This document shows, in pieces, positions 6,649-14,492 of a stretch of 18,960 nt of DNA. The position numbers and the translations under genes were made by a program. Under the pieces are notes generated by a model. That model was not told the DNA's origin. It ran no database searches and saw only the letters and a list, made by a program, of their open reading frames with translations. The DNA lies in the NCBI GenBank assembly GCA_025997475.1, contig BNUQ01000038.1, forward strand, positions 1 to 18,960, in the 5' to 3' direction. The stretch is from Planctomycetales bacterium (lineage in GTDB: Bacteria; Planctomycetota; SZUA-567). Each line of letters opens with the position of its first letter. The stretch's first letter is position 1.

Positions 6649-6939
6649 TTACACAATTTGACAGCGCGGTTCCGGTTTCCATATCCGCCCAAGATAGCCG
6701 ATAGTCGGGAGCGGTTCTTCGCCGCTCACCGCGCCCGCGTCCAAAAACAACACTTGGTCGTCTTTTTGGTTGATGAGCGGCTTCAGCTGTTCCGCGAGAC
6801 GTAATTTTTCGCGGCGGTTGAGTTGGCAACAAAACACCGAAAATTGCACGCGGTCGCCCCAGCCGTCTAATAACTTAAACACTCGCGTCCGCCGTTTGTC
6901 GTCGGTGATGTCGTAAGAAATCAGATAGAAACGGCGCAT
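6649..6939 (-). CDS. cas2: CRISPR adaptation protein Cas2
   Basis: A 96-residue protein, the normal Cas2 length. The N-terminal strand FYLISYDITDDKRR carries the conserved Asp of the ferredoxin-like fold, followed by VFKLLDGWGDRVQFSVFCCQL, a typical Cas2 second strand. Cas2 dimers bridge two Cas1 dimers in the spacer integration complex. GGAG seven bases before the ATG supports the start. It is the last cas gene, 126 bp after the cas1 stop, a larger gap than elsewhere in the operon. That gap contains CGCTTGCG-type short repeats also seen elsewhere in the window's intergenic DNA. Because its partner Cas4-Cas1 is broken, this gene may be intact but idle. Confidence 0.95.
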   Translation of the reverse strand: MRRFYLISYDITDDKRRTRVFKLLDGWGDRVQFSVFCCQLNRREKLRLAEQLKPLINQKDDQVLFLDAGAVSGEEPLPTIGYLGRIWKPEPRCQIV

Positions 6940-7065
6940 TACGGTCTCCGAAAAGCAACCATTACGAAGTGAACAGTGGACGGAAAGAGCCGAACAATAC
7001 CGAAACGCTTGCGTATCGCTTGCGACTGCTCACTACCCACTCATTTTTTAATAATCGCGGCACCG

Positions 7066-7927
7066 CTATCGCGTGGTAATGCCGACATACGCCGGAATGT
7101 CGCCGCGCAATGCCCGCGCCAAGAGTTTCGCCTGCACGCGAATCACGGCGCGCCACGAACAGCGATAAGCGAAAACCGGATGCGTAATCATTTGGTCTAA
7201 CCGCATTTCGTAGGCGCGAATAAACGCCTTGCGCGCGGTGTCTTTCATCGCGCAACCGGCGGACGAAACCACAAAATCCGCCGCTTTCACCATTCCGGTA
7301 TTGACCGCCGACAACGCCGCCGAATCGACGATTAACGGGCGAAATTCTTCCATCAAATCCAGCGCCAACGCCGGTTTGCCGTGGCGCGGACGATGCAAAA
7401 ATCCCCAATACGGGTCTAATCCTTCGCTCAACAGCGCGATGGTCGTTTCTTTGGTCAACAGCGCGTAGCCGAACGACAGTAGCGCGTTAATCGGGTCGCG
7501 CGGCGGGCGGCGATTGCGCGACGCCGGCGAAAAATTTTCCCGCGCCGCACCGTCCGTCAACATCGTTTGCCAATGCGCAAAATAGAGCGCCGCAATCGCG
7601 CCCTCAATGCCCATCAACGCCTCGACCGTTGGCGCCGCGTCAAGTTGCGCGATTAAACTTTGCATTTGCGCTAACGGCGCGTCGAGAACTCCGGCGCCGT
7701 TGCGCCGCAACAACGTCCGCTGATTTTGCGCTTTTGCCCGCACGAATTCCCGCGCCAATTTCAGCGTCCGCGCCGCGTTCGGCGGCGTCAAGGCGGGAAT
7801 GAACGGCGAGTCCGTGTTCGGTATAAAAATTTTCCTCCCACCGCTCGTCGGCAAACATCAAATAAAACAAGCGCGGGCAGTAGGCGTATTCCACCGCCAT
7901 TTTTACGGGGATAAGTTCGGCGTCCAT
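7066..7927 (-). pseudogene. cas4-cas1: cas4-cas1 fusion gene with a large internal deletion and frameshift
   Basis: Type I-G loci normally encode a Cas4-Cas1 fusion of roughly 550 residues. Here ATG 7927 (TAATG overlap with csb2) opens about 47 Cas4 residues (LIPVKMAVEYAYCPRLFYLMF...AVHSRLD) with only the first iron-sulphur Cys. At about 7785-7800 homology jumps to Cas1 in another frame (AARTLKLAREFVRAKAQNQR...). The Cas1 catalytic domain then runs to 7066 with Glu (MGIEGAIAAL), His (GFLHRPRHG) and Asp (LALDLMEEF) all present. Missing are the Cas4 nuclease core, three cluster cysteines and the first ~90 Cas1 residues, roughly 240 codons. The Cas1 frame has no ATG at its head, only a TTG at 7854. 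Adaptation is probably lost. An assembly error cannot be excluded. Confidence 0.85.
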
Positions 7928-9570
7928 TAGCGGTCTCCGCCGGCGGAGTCGGGCATCGTCGCCAATAAACCTAACCCCGAAAACTTGCCGCCGCCGACAC
8001 ATAACGGACCGGAAATTTTCAGTGGTTCACCTTGCGCGTCACGCCAATCGATGCGCAAATGCACGCGCCGATAGCGGCGATGCTGATGCGGCACGTCATA
8101 ATTTTTTGCCAAATCCACGCCGGGCAAAAAGCCCGCGTCGCGCCAGTCCAACTGGGCGGTTTGCGCCAATTCGTCGGGAATGCCGGATTGCCGTAGCGCC
8201 TTGCGCAACAGATGTTCAAGACGCCGGTCGAGTTGTCGCCAAATTTCATTTTTGGCGTCGGCAGTCAGCGGCGCGGCGGCGGGCGGCGGGTGTAAGCGGC
8301 GCCGCAATTTACGCGGGTCGTCATAGCCCGGCAAAATCACCGGCGTTACGGTCGCCCATTCCGCCGATGCCTGCAAATACCGTTCGACCACTGTTGACCG
8401 CGAATTTTCCCGTCGCAGAAATGCCGTCGGCGTTTGCGTTTTTTCGTCGATTAACTCGGCGCCGTCAAGCGCGTTGATTAACCGCGCAAACTTCGCGTCG
8501 TCATATTCGCCTTTGACCGTTACCAAAACCCGCCGAAACGCGCCGACGACGGCGCCGCGTTTCGCGCCGCGCCATTCGAGCGACGGCAACGGCAGGAAGA
8601 CCAGCCGCGCGCCGTTCACCGGTTGATGCGTTTCTCCCGGCGCTTCGCCGTGTCCCAACACGAACGCGGCGGCGTCCTCCGCGCTCCAATCCATAATCCG
8701 GCGCACTTCGTCGCGATTGGCGCAATGCCGCAACATTCCGATTAACGACAAACCGCGCCGCGTCGGCGAAAAAGCGGCGAGCGCGGAATCGTCGGGGCGG
8801 CGCAACGCAAAAATCGCAAACGGCGGCAACGCGATTTCATTCTCACGGCGATAAGTAACGCGGTCGAATCGCTTGAGCGGCGGCACCGGTCGAAAAATTC
8901 CGCCGTCCAAGCGATGCAAAAATTTTTCGTGGCGTTGTTGCAAATCAGCGAGCGAACCGGCAATCGGCACGCGCAACATCGCGCCGCCGGATTTTGTGGT
9001 CGGTAAGTAGTGTTCGCCGGTCGGCAAAGGCATTTGACTGTCGCGCCACTGCGCTTCGGCGACCACGAGGTCAACGCCCCAACCGAGGCGCGACACGGCG
9101 CGGACGATGGCAAACAAATTTTCGCGCAACGCGGCGAATTCTTTTTCGGCGTCGGCGCCGACCGTCCATAAATAATGCACCGCGTTTTCGGCGGGAGCGG
9201 CGCCGGCAAGCAAAGTCGGGCGGATAAATTTCTTCACACGGTCGGTAAACGTCGCGTCGGTTTTGTGTCCTGCCCATTGTTTCGCGACGAGGTCGCCTTG
9301 ATTATTCGGGACGTAAGTCCAGTAACCTTTCGGCTGAATTGCGTGGCGCGGCGCCGCGAAAATTTCCGGCGCCGGCAGTTGTTCTAACCAATGCAAGGCG
9401 GCGGCGGAGGACGCGGCGATAGTGCCGCCGGCGCCGCCGGCGCCGGCGGCGGCGACCAACGCTTGGAACAAGCGCAACGGCGACGGCGGATATTCATTCT
9501 CGTCGTCCGCGACTCGCCCGTGAAACGCGCCGTCTAAAAAACGGATACTGATACAAAGTTGCGCGTTCAT
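7927..9570 (-). CDS. csb2: Type I-G Cas5-Cas6 fusion protein (Csb2, GSU0054 family)
   Basis: A 547-residue protein combining a Cas5-like N-terminal half with a Cas6-like C-terminal half. It is expected to cut pre-crRNA at the repeat hairpin and cap the crRNA 5' end within Cascade. The N-terminal signature is ISIRFLDGAFHGRV...EYPPSPLRLFQALVAAAG. The C-terminus has a basic stretch (HQHRRYRRVHLRIDW) and the Gly-rich RAMP loop GPLCVGGGKFSGLGLL. The start is fixed by an ATGA overlap with the csb1 stop, and its TAA overlaps the cas4-cas1 ATG by one base, so translation is probably coupled. A Gly/Ala-rich run (AAAGAGGAGGTIAASSAAA) sits at residues about 39-58. It looks intact. Confidence 0.92.
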   Translation of the reverse strand: MNAQLCISIRFLDGAFHGRVADDENEYPPSPLRLFQALVAAAGAGGAGGTIAASSAAALHWLEQLPAPEIFAAPRHAIQPKGYWTYVPNNQGDLVAKQWAGHKTDATFTDRVKKFIRPTLLAGAAPAENAVHYLWTVGADAEKEFAALRENLFAIVRAVSRLGWGVDLVVAEAQWRDSQMPLPTGEHYLPTTKSGGAMLRVPIAGSLADLQQRHEKFLHRLDGGIFRPVPPLKRFDRVTYRRENEIALPPFAIFALRRPDDSALAAFSPTRRGLSLIGMLRHCANRDEVRRIMDWSAEDAAAFVLGHGEAPGETHQPVNGARLVFLPLPSLEWRGAKRGAVVGAFRRVLVTVKGEYDDAKFARLINALDGAELIDEKTQTPTAFLRRENSRSTVVERYLQASAEWATVTPVILPGYDDPRKLRRRLHPPPAAAPLTADAKNEIWRQLDRRLEHLLRKALRQSGIPDELAQTAQLDWRDAGFLPGVDLAKNYDVPHQHRRYRRVHLRIDWRDAQGEPLKISGPLCVGGGKFSGLGLLATMPDSAGGDR

Positions 9571-10691
9571 TGAGAGTCACTTTCTTGCGAAATGGCGTTT
9601 TCGTCGGTTTGATTTTTTTCCGCCGCAGGCGTGATTTCTTTTTTCTTATCTTTTCTCGCGGCATTTTTGGCTTTTTTGGTTTCATTTAAATCTTTTTTGG
9701 CTTTTTCCGCATCGAAAGGCTCGTCTCGATTTTTTCCGATCTCAAAATCGGTGGCGGCGGCTTGGGCGAACGCCAACGCATCTTCGTGGGTAAGGTGGCA
9801 AGGCGTGCGTGTGCCGTCGTAATTGACGGCGGAAAATTCGCGCGGTTGTTGCGGGTCAAGCACGAGAATCGTTCCTTGCCGTAAATAACCGAGCGGCAAT
9901 TTCGTAAAGGCGACGAGCGCCAAGCCCAAAATGTAGCGGCGGAGTTTAAGCGTATTTTCGGCGGAATCGGCTTTAAGCAATTTCAATGCGGATAAAGCCA
10001 GCGTGGCGTCGCGGCGCAGGTCGGCGGCGATAACGCCGCCGTGCGTTTGGTTGGCGAGCGCGTTGACAAAGCCGCGTTTCGACAACGGATTTTTCGCGTC
10101 GCCTTCGGCTTTTTGTATTTCATCTTCGGTAAACACCTTCATTTTTACGTAGTCAACCGGCGGAAAATAAGTCGCCGAGCGGGTAAGTTCTTGCACGTCG
10201 TAGGCGCGAATGGTCGAAGCGATAAGGCGCGGCAATTTGGCTTGCGTATCGCGAGAATCCCACACGCCAAAGACCAGCGAAGTCGGCGCGATTTTCGCTA
10301 ACGGCATCGCGTTGCCCGCGAGTTGCGCCTGAAACGCTCGTTGAAGTTCCTCTTTCAACGCCGAACCGCGAACAATCGCATCGCCGGCGCGATGTCCGGC
10401 TTCAAGCAAATTGACTTTTTTCTCGCCTGCCGTAATGACGATTTGCGGCACCAACGCGGCGTAAGCGCCTTCCATAAACATTGGCTCAATGCGATTGGAC
10501 TGCGAGCCGACGCTGTCAATCAGCGCAATTTTTTTGCCGTTCGGCGCGGTGTCGATGTTGTAGCCGATGTCGGCATAAGTGGCGGGAAAAAACACCGCGT
10601 CGGCGCCTTCGACGGGGATTAAATGCTCGCGGATAACCAGCGCGGCGGGACCGTTGTCCGCTAAAAGAGTGTTGTCGAATCTTTGGCTCAT
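9567..10691 (-). CDS. csb1: Type I-G Cas7 backbone protein (Csb1, GSU0053 family)
   Basis: A 374-residue RAMP protein expected to polymerise along crRNA as the backbone of the interference complex. The diagnostic segment IDSVGSQSNRIEPMF lies at residues 58-72, and the fold is followed by LVFGVWDSRDTQAKLPRL. A strong AGGAGA ribosome-binding site seven bases before the ATG is the best in the operon, fitting a subunit needed in many copies. Residues about 325-374 form a highly charged Lys-rich tail (AKKDLNETKKAKNAARKDKKKE) that is probably disordered. The tail overlaps the csb2 start by four bases. It looks intact. Confidence 0.95.
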   Translation of the reverse strand: MSQRFDNTLLADNGPAALVIREHLIPVEGADAVFFPATYADIGYNIDTAPNGKKIALIDSVGSQSNRIEPMFMEGAYAALVPQIVITAGEKKVNLLEAGHRAGDAIVRGSALKEELQRAFQAQLAGNAMPLAKIAPTSLVFGVWDSRDTQAKLPRLIASTIRAYDVQELTRSATYFPPVDYVKMKVFTEDEIQKAEGDAKNPLSKRGFVNALANQTHGGVIAADLRRDATLALSALKLLKADSAENTLKLRRYILGLALVAFTKLPLGYLRQGTILVLDPQQPREFSAVNYDGTRTPCHLTHEDALAFAQAAATDFEIGKNRDEPFDAEKAKKDLNETKKAKNAARKDKKKEITPAAEKNQTDENAISQESDSQ

Positions 10692-10721
10692 GGTGAATTC
10701 TCCTAAAAAATTAGTGAAAAA

Positions 10722-11489
10722 TTAAAGATGACAGGCGGTCTTAAACGCCTTATGTTTATCATCGCGCCGCCAACTTTCAAAGCAGTAGGCGGGCGCGACA
10801 TCGGGTAACAATCCGTTGACGGCGGCGGCAATCAACGTTATCGGTAATGGTCGCGTCCAACCGTGATAGACAAATTGTCGTTGTCGCGGCTTGCCGAGCG
10901 GCGCGGGAACGGCGCGTTGCAAGCCGACAAGACAGAGTAATTCGACGGCGGGAGTGGCGTAGGTTTCCCATTTAATATCGTTCGGCGAAAAGCCGACATC
11001 GCGAGCGTCAACGGCGCGTTTCGCGTCGAAATAAAACGGTTCGACTTTTTTTCCGTCGTCGGTGTCAGCCACGCCGTCAATAGTGAATAATTTTTCGGGA
11101 GCAAAATTCGAAGTTTCAATGAGCGTCTTAACGGCACGCTGTAACGCGCGGGCGATGCGCGGTCCTTCCATCGTTCCCGCCCAAGTTTTCAGCGCCGAAG
11201 TGTCGTGAGCGGCATTTTTCCACCAGTCCAAGCGCAAGTTAAACGGCTTGCCAATTTGCAACGGTGAAGCGTATATGTCGTGATCGTCGAGCGCCGTTAT
11301 TTTCGCATTGACGATTGCCGCCAAGAGTTCCGTCAGCGGCGGCGTGTGCGCGAGACAGAAATTCCCGGCGCCGTCGAACCAACCTAACGCCTCCGGCGAT
11401 AATTTCGCGGCGAGTTCCAACAAGCCGCAACCGGCGAAGTATTGTCCCGGATTAGTCAGGTCAACTTCAATTTTAATTTCATTGTCCAT
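10722..11489 (-). CDS. csb3: Type I-G effector subunit, Csb3-like (Cas8-position protein)
   Basis: A 255-residue protein between cas3 and csb1, the position of the large (Cas8-type) subunit. The N-terminus IKIEVDLTNPGQYFAGCGLLELAAKL resembles the VDLxNPGQxFACLGLLE start I associate with Csb3-type proteins of I-U/I-G loci. It is much shorter than Csx17, the alternative large subunit. A role in PAM recognition or target binding is inferred from position only. ATG 11489 is chosen because GAGG lies 8 bases upstream and the start overlaps the cas3 end by 11 bp; a longer upstream frame (to 11552) would be translated cas3. No frameshifts are seen. Confidence 0.65.
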   Translation of the reverse strand: MDNEIKIEVDLTNPGQYFAGCGLLELAAKLSPEALGWFDGAGNFCLAHTPPLTELLAAIVNAKITALDDHDIYASPLQIGKPFNLRLDWWKNAAHDTSALKTWAGTMEGPRIARALQRAVKTLIETSNFAPEKLFTIDGVADTDDGKKVEPFYFDAKRAVDARDVGFSPNDIKWETYATPAVELLCLVGLQRAVPAPLGKPRQRQFVYHGWTRPLPITLIAAAVNGLLPDVAPAYCFESWRRDDKHKAFKTACHL

Positions 11490-14208
11490 CGCAACCTCGC
11501 TCTGTCGTTTTCGTGGGAGAAACCGCCGCCGCCAATCCCGCGCTGGCGGCATAGTCCGCGGCGCGGAGTAGCGATTCTAACCACGCCAAACCCCAGCGCC
11601 CAAAACGGCGTTGCAACCGCGCAAAACGGCGCGGTGCTTCACCCGCTATTTTATTCGCGTCCTCTGCCGTTATCTTGTCGTCAAAAATTTCCGCCGCCGG
11701 AAAATGCGGACGGGCGCGACCGTGATGCGCGGCGATAAGATGCAAAACGAGGTCGCGCTCTTCCGCCGACAATTCGGCAAGGTCATTGGTGCCCGCCGCG
11801 CTGATTTCGGCGAGCGCGCCAAATTCGTGGCGATAATTTTCCGCCGTATTACGCGAGCGCATTTTGCCGCCGGACTTGGCGAAAATCGTTTCCGGTTTGG
11901 TTGGGTCATAATCACGATTGCCGATAACCGCTTGCCACTGGCGCCGGTTTTTACCGGCATCGTGAAATTCGGCGGCAAGGATTAAACAACGGGCAAAATC
12001 AATTTTCCCCGCGACCGGCGGCGCGGGGAAAATTTTGGCGGCAATGGCGCGAGCGTGCGCGACGGTTAGGGCGGTATGCGCGTCGAGCGTTTCCGCCGCC
12101 GCCGCCGAACTTTTTTCGGTGTTGACGGTGTTCTTGGCTTCCAACCATAACCAGTAACGCTTGTCGTTTTCGGTGCCGTCGTCGTCGTCGGGTTGCGTGT
12201 CAATAACGCGAATTAAGCGAAAATCATTAGCGTCTTCGTCAGGTATTTCCGGCGTATCTGTTCGTATCCGTTTTCGATTAGAGTCAGCCGAAACGTCGGA
12301 CGCCGGTTCGCCGGTCTCGCCGTCGAAAAGTCCTTGCGACGACAAGCCGCCAATGTTCGGCGGTAAAATCAGCGTTTTATCGGCGAGCGAATTTTCAAGT
12401 TCTTTAATTTTATCTTTGTCATCAGTAGCGAATTTAGCCAAATCAGTTATTTCCACGTTATCGTAATCGTCAACCAACCACGCGCTGATTTTTATCTCCG
12501 GCGTCTGACGCGCCGCCGCCAATTTGCCGAGTCGTTCGACGATGCGTTTGGTGGTGTCGCGCAGAAGTTCGCGGGGCGACAGCGGAAAATCGTCGAGCAG
12601 GTCTGCCGGCGGATAATTATCGCGTAATTCGTCGATGATAATTTCTACTTCCTCGCGCCACGCGAGATGCGTTTCCGGCGGTTGCCATTTGGCTTCGCCG
12701 TGCAGATATGGTGCGACCGGCGGACGGGCGGCGATATTTTCGCGGATAGAAGTCATCGCCCAAGCGTCAAATTGAATGGCGGCGGCAACGCGCATTTCGG
12801 GCAACGGCGAAAACGCGGCGGCGCGTTCCTCCGCATTCAAATTGGATAAAGCGCTCGGCGAAGCGTCGTCGCCAAGTTTTACAAGCAAGGTAAGGGTGCA
12901 AAGTTGTGCAACGACAATTTTATTTTCATCCTCGTATTTTTTTACTTTTTTATCCGCGTCTTTTTTCGCTTCGCGCGCTTTCTTTAATCCCTCGTCATAT
13001 TTTGTTTGCATATTTTGGTCACACACAACCGTAATTTCGCTATCACTGCAATCGCCAAAACGATTCACGCGCCCAAAACGTTGCGCCATACTTTCAAAAG
13101 TCGAAAGGTCGCAAATAAGGTCGTCTGCGGAAAGATTAACGCCGACTTCGCCGGCGCTGGTGGCGACTAAATAAACCGCGCCTTCGACGGGCGCCGCGTT
13201 TCGCGATGACGACGGCAAAAACCGCTGAAAGACCGCGTTGTTTTTTACCAAGGCGTCGCGTTCTTCGCCGCGCATCGTGCCGGTGAGCGTGGCGACTTTT
13301 TCCTTGCCAATGGATTTTTCTTTGACCAAGGCGTCAGCGATTTTTTCCGCGTCCTCTACCGAACGAACAAAAATCAACACGGCGCGGGCGGCGGATTTTT
13401 TCGTTTTCGCTAACTTGATGATTTTATCTCTGACTTTCTCAACTTCGACTAACGAAAGTTTTTTCGCGGCGTTGACGCGCTTTTTGACGATTTCGTTTTC
13501 GCGGTCTTGCGGCGTGAGCGTGAATGGCGTAACGATGCTGTTGCGTTGCGTGGCGGTGAGGGCGATAACGCGCAATTTTCGCGAGTCGTTGGCGGCGGCT
13601 TGCTCGGCGACTAACGACTCCAAAAGACGCTGGAACGCCGGTTCGAGGTGGGCTTCGTCATGAACGAGCAAGGCGCCTTGCGCCAGAAACGCGGCGTGAT
13701 GCGGGCGACGTTTGAAGCCGACGGTGTAGCGGCTAAAAAGCAAACCACTGCCAATCATATCGACGGTGCCGACGATGACGGCGGGACGCGCGGGGTCGGC
13801 TGACCATTCGCGATTGTCGGCAAATTGTCCGCGCAACGCGCTAATGGCAAGCGGCGAATCCGCCTCCGGCACCGGAATGGCGCAAAGACGGCGAAGCGCG
13901 TCGGCGACCGGTTTGAGTTCAGGTTTGTCAACGAGGTTGGCGCGTAATTTTTCGACTTCGGCGGTGGTTTGGTCAACCACGGCGCGGCGGTTGACGACAT
14001 AGACCAAACGGCGCGGCAGAGCGGCGGGATTGTTTGCCAACGCGATAAGCCAAAGCGCGACAACGGAGGTCTTGCCGAGTCCGGTAGGCAAATCAGCGGC
14101 ATCAGGAAAATCGCCTTTGACGAATTTATCGTAAAGCGCGGTTTGCCACGGAAACGGCGCGTTGCCGGTGGCGTCCGAAAAAATTTGGTCAAAAGATAAT
14201 TCGTCCAT
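11479..14208 (-). CDS. cas3: CRISPR-associated helicase-nuclease Cas3 (type I-G, C-terminal HD)
   Basis: A 909-residue protein that unwinds and degrades target DNA after Cascade binding. The helicase comes first: Walker A PTGLGKTS (41-48), DEAH box (LLVHDEAHLEP, Asp184-His187), motif III LTAT (217-220), TSAGEVGVNLS (350-360) and motif VI QRFGRVNR (376-383). The HD nuclease is C-terminal: His749-Asp750 in EFHDAGK, His828-His829 in AAHHGRARP and Asp885 in RAADYAAS. The helicase-then-HD order is typical of type I-G Cas3 and opposite to most Cas3. All key residues are present. ATG 14208 starts directly before the conserved region; an upstream extension to 14292 would run through the solo-repeat region. 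It is the first gene of the operon. Confidence 0.96.
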   Translation of the reverse strand: MDELSFDQIFSDATGNAPFPWQTALYDKFVKGDFPDAADLPTGLGKTSVVALWLIALANNPAALPRRLVYVVNRRAVVDQTTAEVEKLRANLVDKPELKPVADALRRLCAIPVPEADSPLAISALRGQFADNREWSADPARPAVIVGTVDMIGSGLLFSRYTVGFKRRPHHAAFLAQGALLVHDEAHLEPAFQRLLESLVAEQAAANDSRKLRVIALTATQRNSIVTPFTLTPQDRENEIVKKRVNAAKKLSLVEVEKVRDKIIKLAKTKKSAARAVLIFVRSVEDAEKIADALVKEKSIGKEKVATLTGTMRGEERDALVKNNAVFQRFLPSSSRNAAPVEGAVYLVATSAGEVGVNLSADDLICDLSTFESMAQRFGRVNRFGDCSDSEITVVCDQNMQTKYDEGLKKAREAKKDADKKVKKYEDENKIVVAQLCTLTLLVKLGDDASPSALSNLNAEERAAAFSPLPEMRVAAAIQFDAWAMTSIRENIAARPPVAPYLHGEAKWQPPETHLAWREEVEIIIDELRDNYPPADLLDDFPLSPRELLRDTTKRIVERLGKLAAARQTPEIKISAWLVDDYDNVEITDLAKFATDDKDKIKELENSLADKTLILPPNIGGLSSQGLFDGETGEPASDVSADSNRKRIRTDTPEIPDEDANDFRLIRVIDTQPDDDDGTENDKRYWLWLEAKNTVNTEKSSAAAAETLDAHTALTVAHARAIAAKIFPAPPVAGKIDFARCLILAAEFHDAGKNRRQWQAVIGNRDYDPTKPETIFAKSGGKMRSRNTAENYRHEFGALAEISAAGTNDLAELSAEERDLVLHLIAAHHGRARPHFPAAEIFDDKITAEDANKIAGEAPRRFARLQRRFGRWGLAWLESLLRAADYAASAGLAAAVSPTKTTERGCDGQ

Positions 14209-14300
14209 CGTTACTCTTTTCACAAAGTAAATTTTGTCATTCGGTTCATACCTTTTAGACGGCGCGAAAACCGGCAATTCAACTACTAACAACTAACGAC

Positions 14301-14336
14301 CTTTTAATGGCGTCGCGCGAATTATCGCGCGGAAAT
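14301..14336 (-). repeat. Solitary degenerate CRISPR repeat upstream of cas3
   Basis: It matches the array repeat at 31 of 36 positions in the same orientation as the array. Differences from the consensus (+ strand) are at positions 2, 5, 11, 13 and 22. One stem change weakens the hairpin by a pair, and the rest of the CGCGCG stem is kept. It lies 92 nt before the cas3 start, so it is either in the 5' leader of the cas mRNA or in its promoter. There is no full second repeat. A partial likeness to the repeat's handle end occurs at 14251-14266. Confidence 0.85.
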
Positions 14337-14417
14337 TAATCTTACAAAGTTACACCAAAGGAAAAAGCGTCGCGACAATGGTTTTCAATTTTGCTCGGGA
14401 CGCCTACAATGCCGCGC

Positions 14418-14468
14418 CAAGTCCTCGCGAAGGACGAGTCCTCGCGCCGGACAAGTCCTCGCACCGAA
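14418..14468 (+). repeat. Three tandem 17-bp repeats before the chemotaxis receptor gene
   Basis: Three adjacent 17-bp units (14418, 14435, 14452) share the core AGTCCTCGC with few differences: caagtcctcgcgaagga, cgagtcctcgcgccgga, caagtcctcgcaccgaa. They end 24 bases before the preferred start codon, in the presumed untranslated leader. Function is unknown. Confidence 0.8.
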
Positions 14469-14492
14469 CAAACCTTCGCACAGGAATCGCCG

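Noticed and set aside
7640..7785. Continuation of the Cas4 frame past the junction
   Set aside because: The residues are out-of-frame translation of the Cas1 catalytic domain, whose own frame gives clear Cas1 motifs over the same bases.
11490..11552. Longer N-terminus for the Csb3-like protein
   Set aside because: It is translated from the end of cas3, is Arg-rich and unlike the family; the ATG at 11489 has a ribosome-binding site.
14222..14237. Imperfect palindrome ACAAAGTAAATTTTGT before cas3 as an operator
   Set aside because: Only 5-bp arms match and AT-rich palindromes of this size are common by chance.
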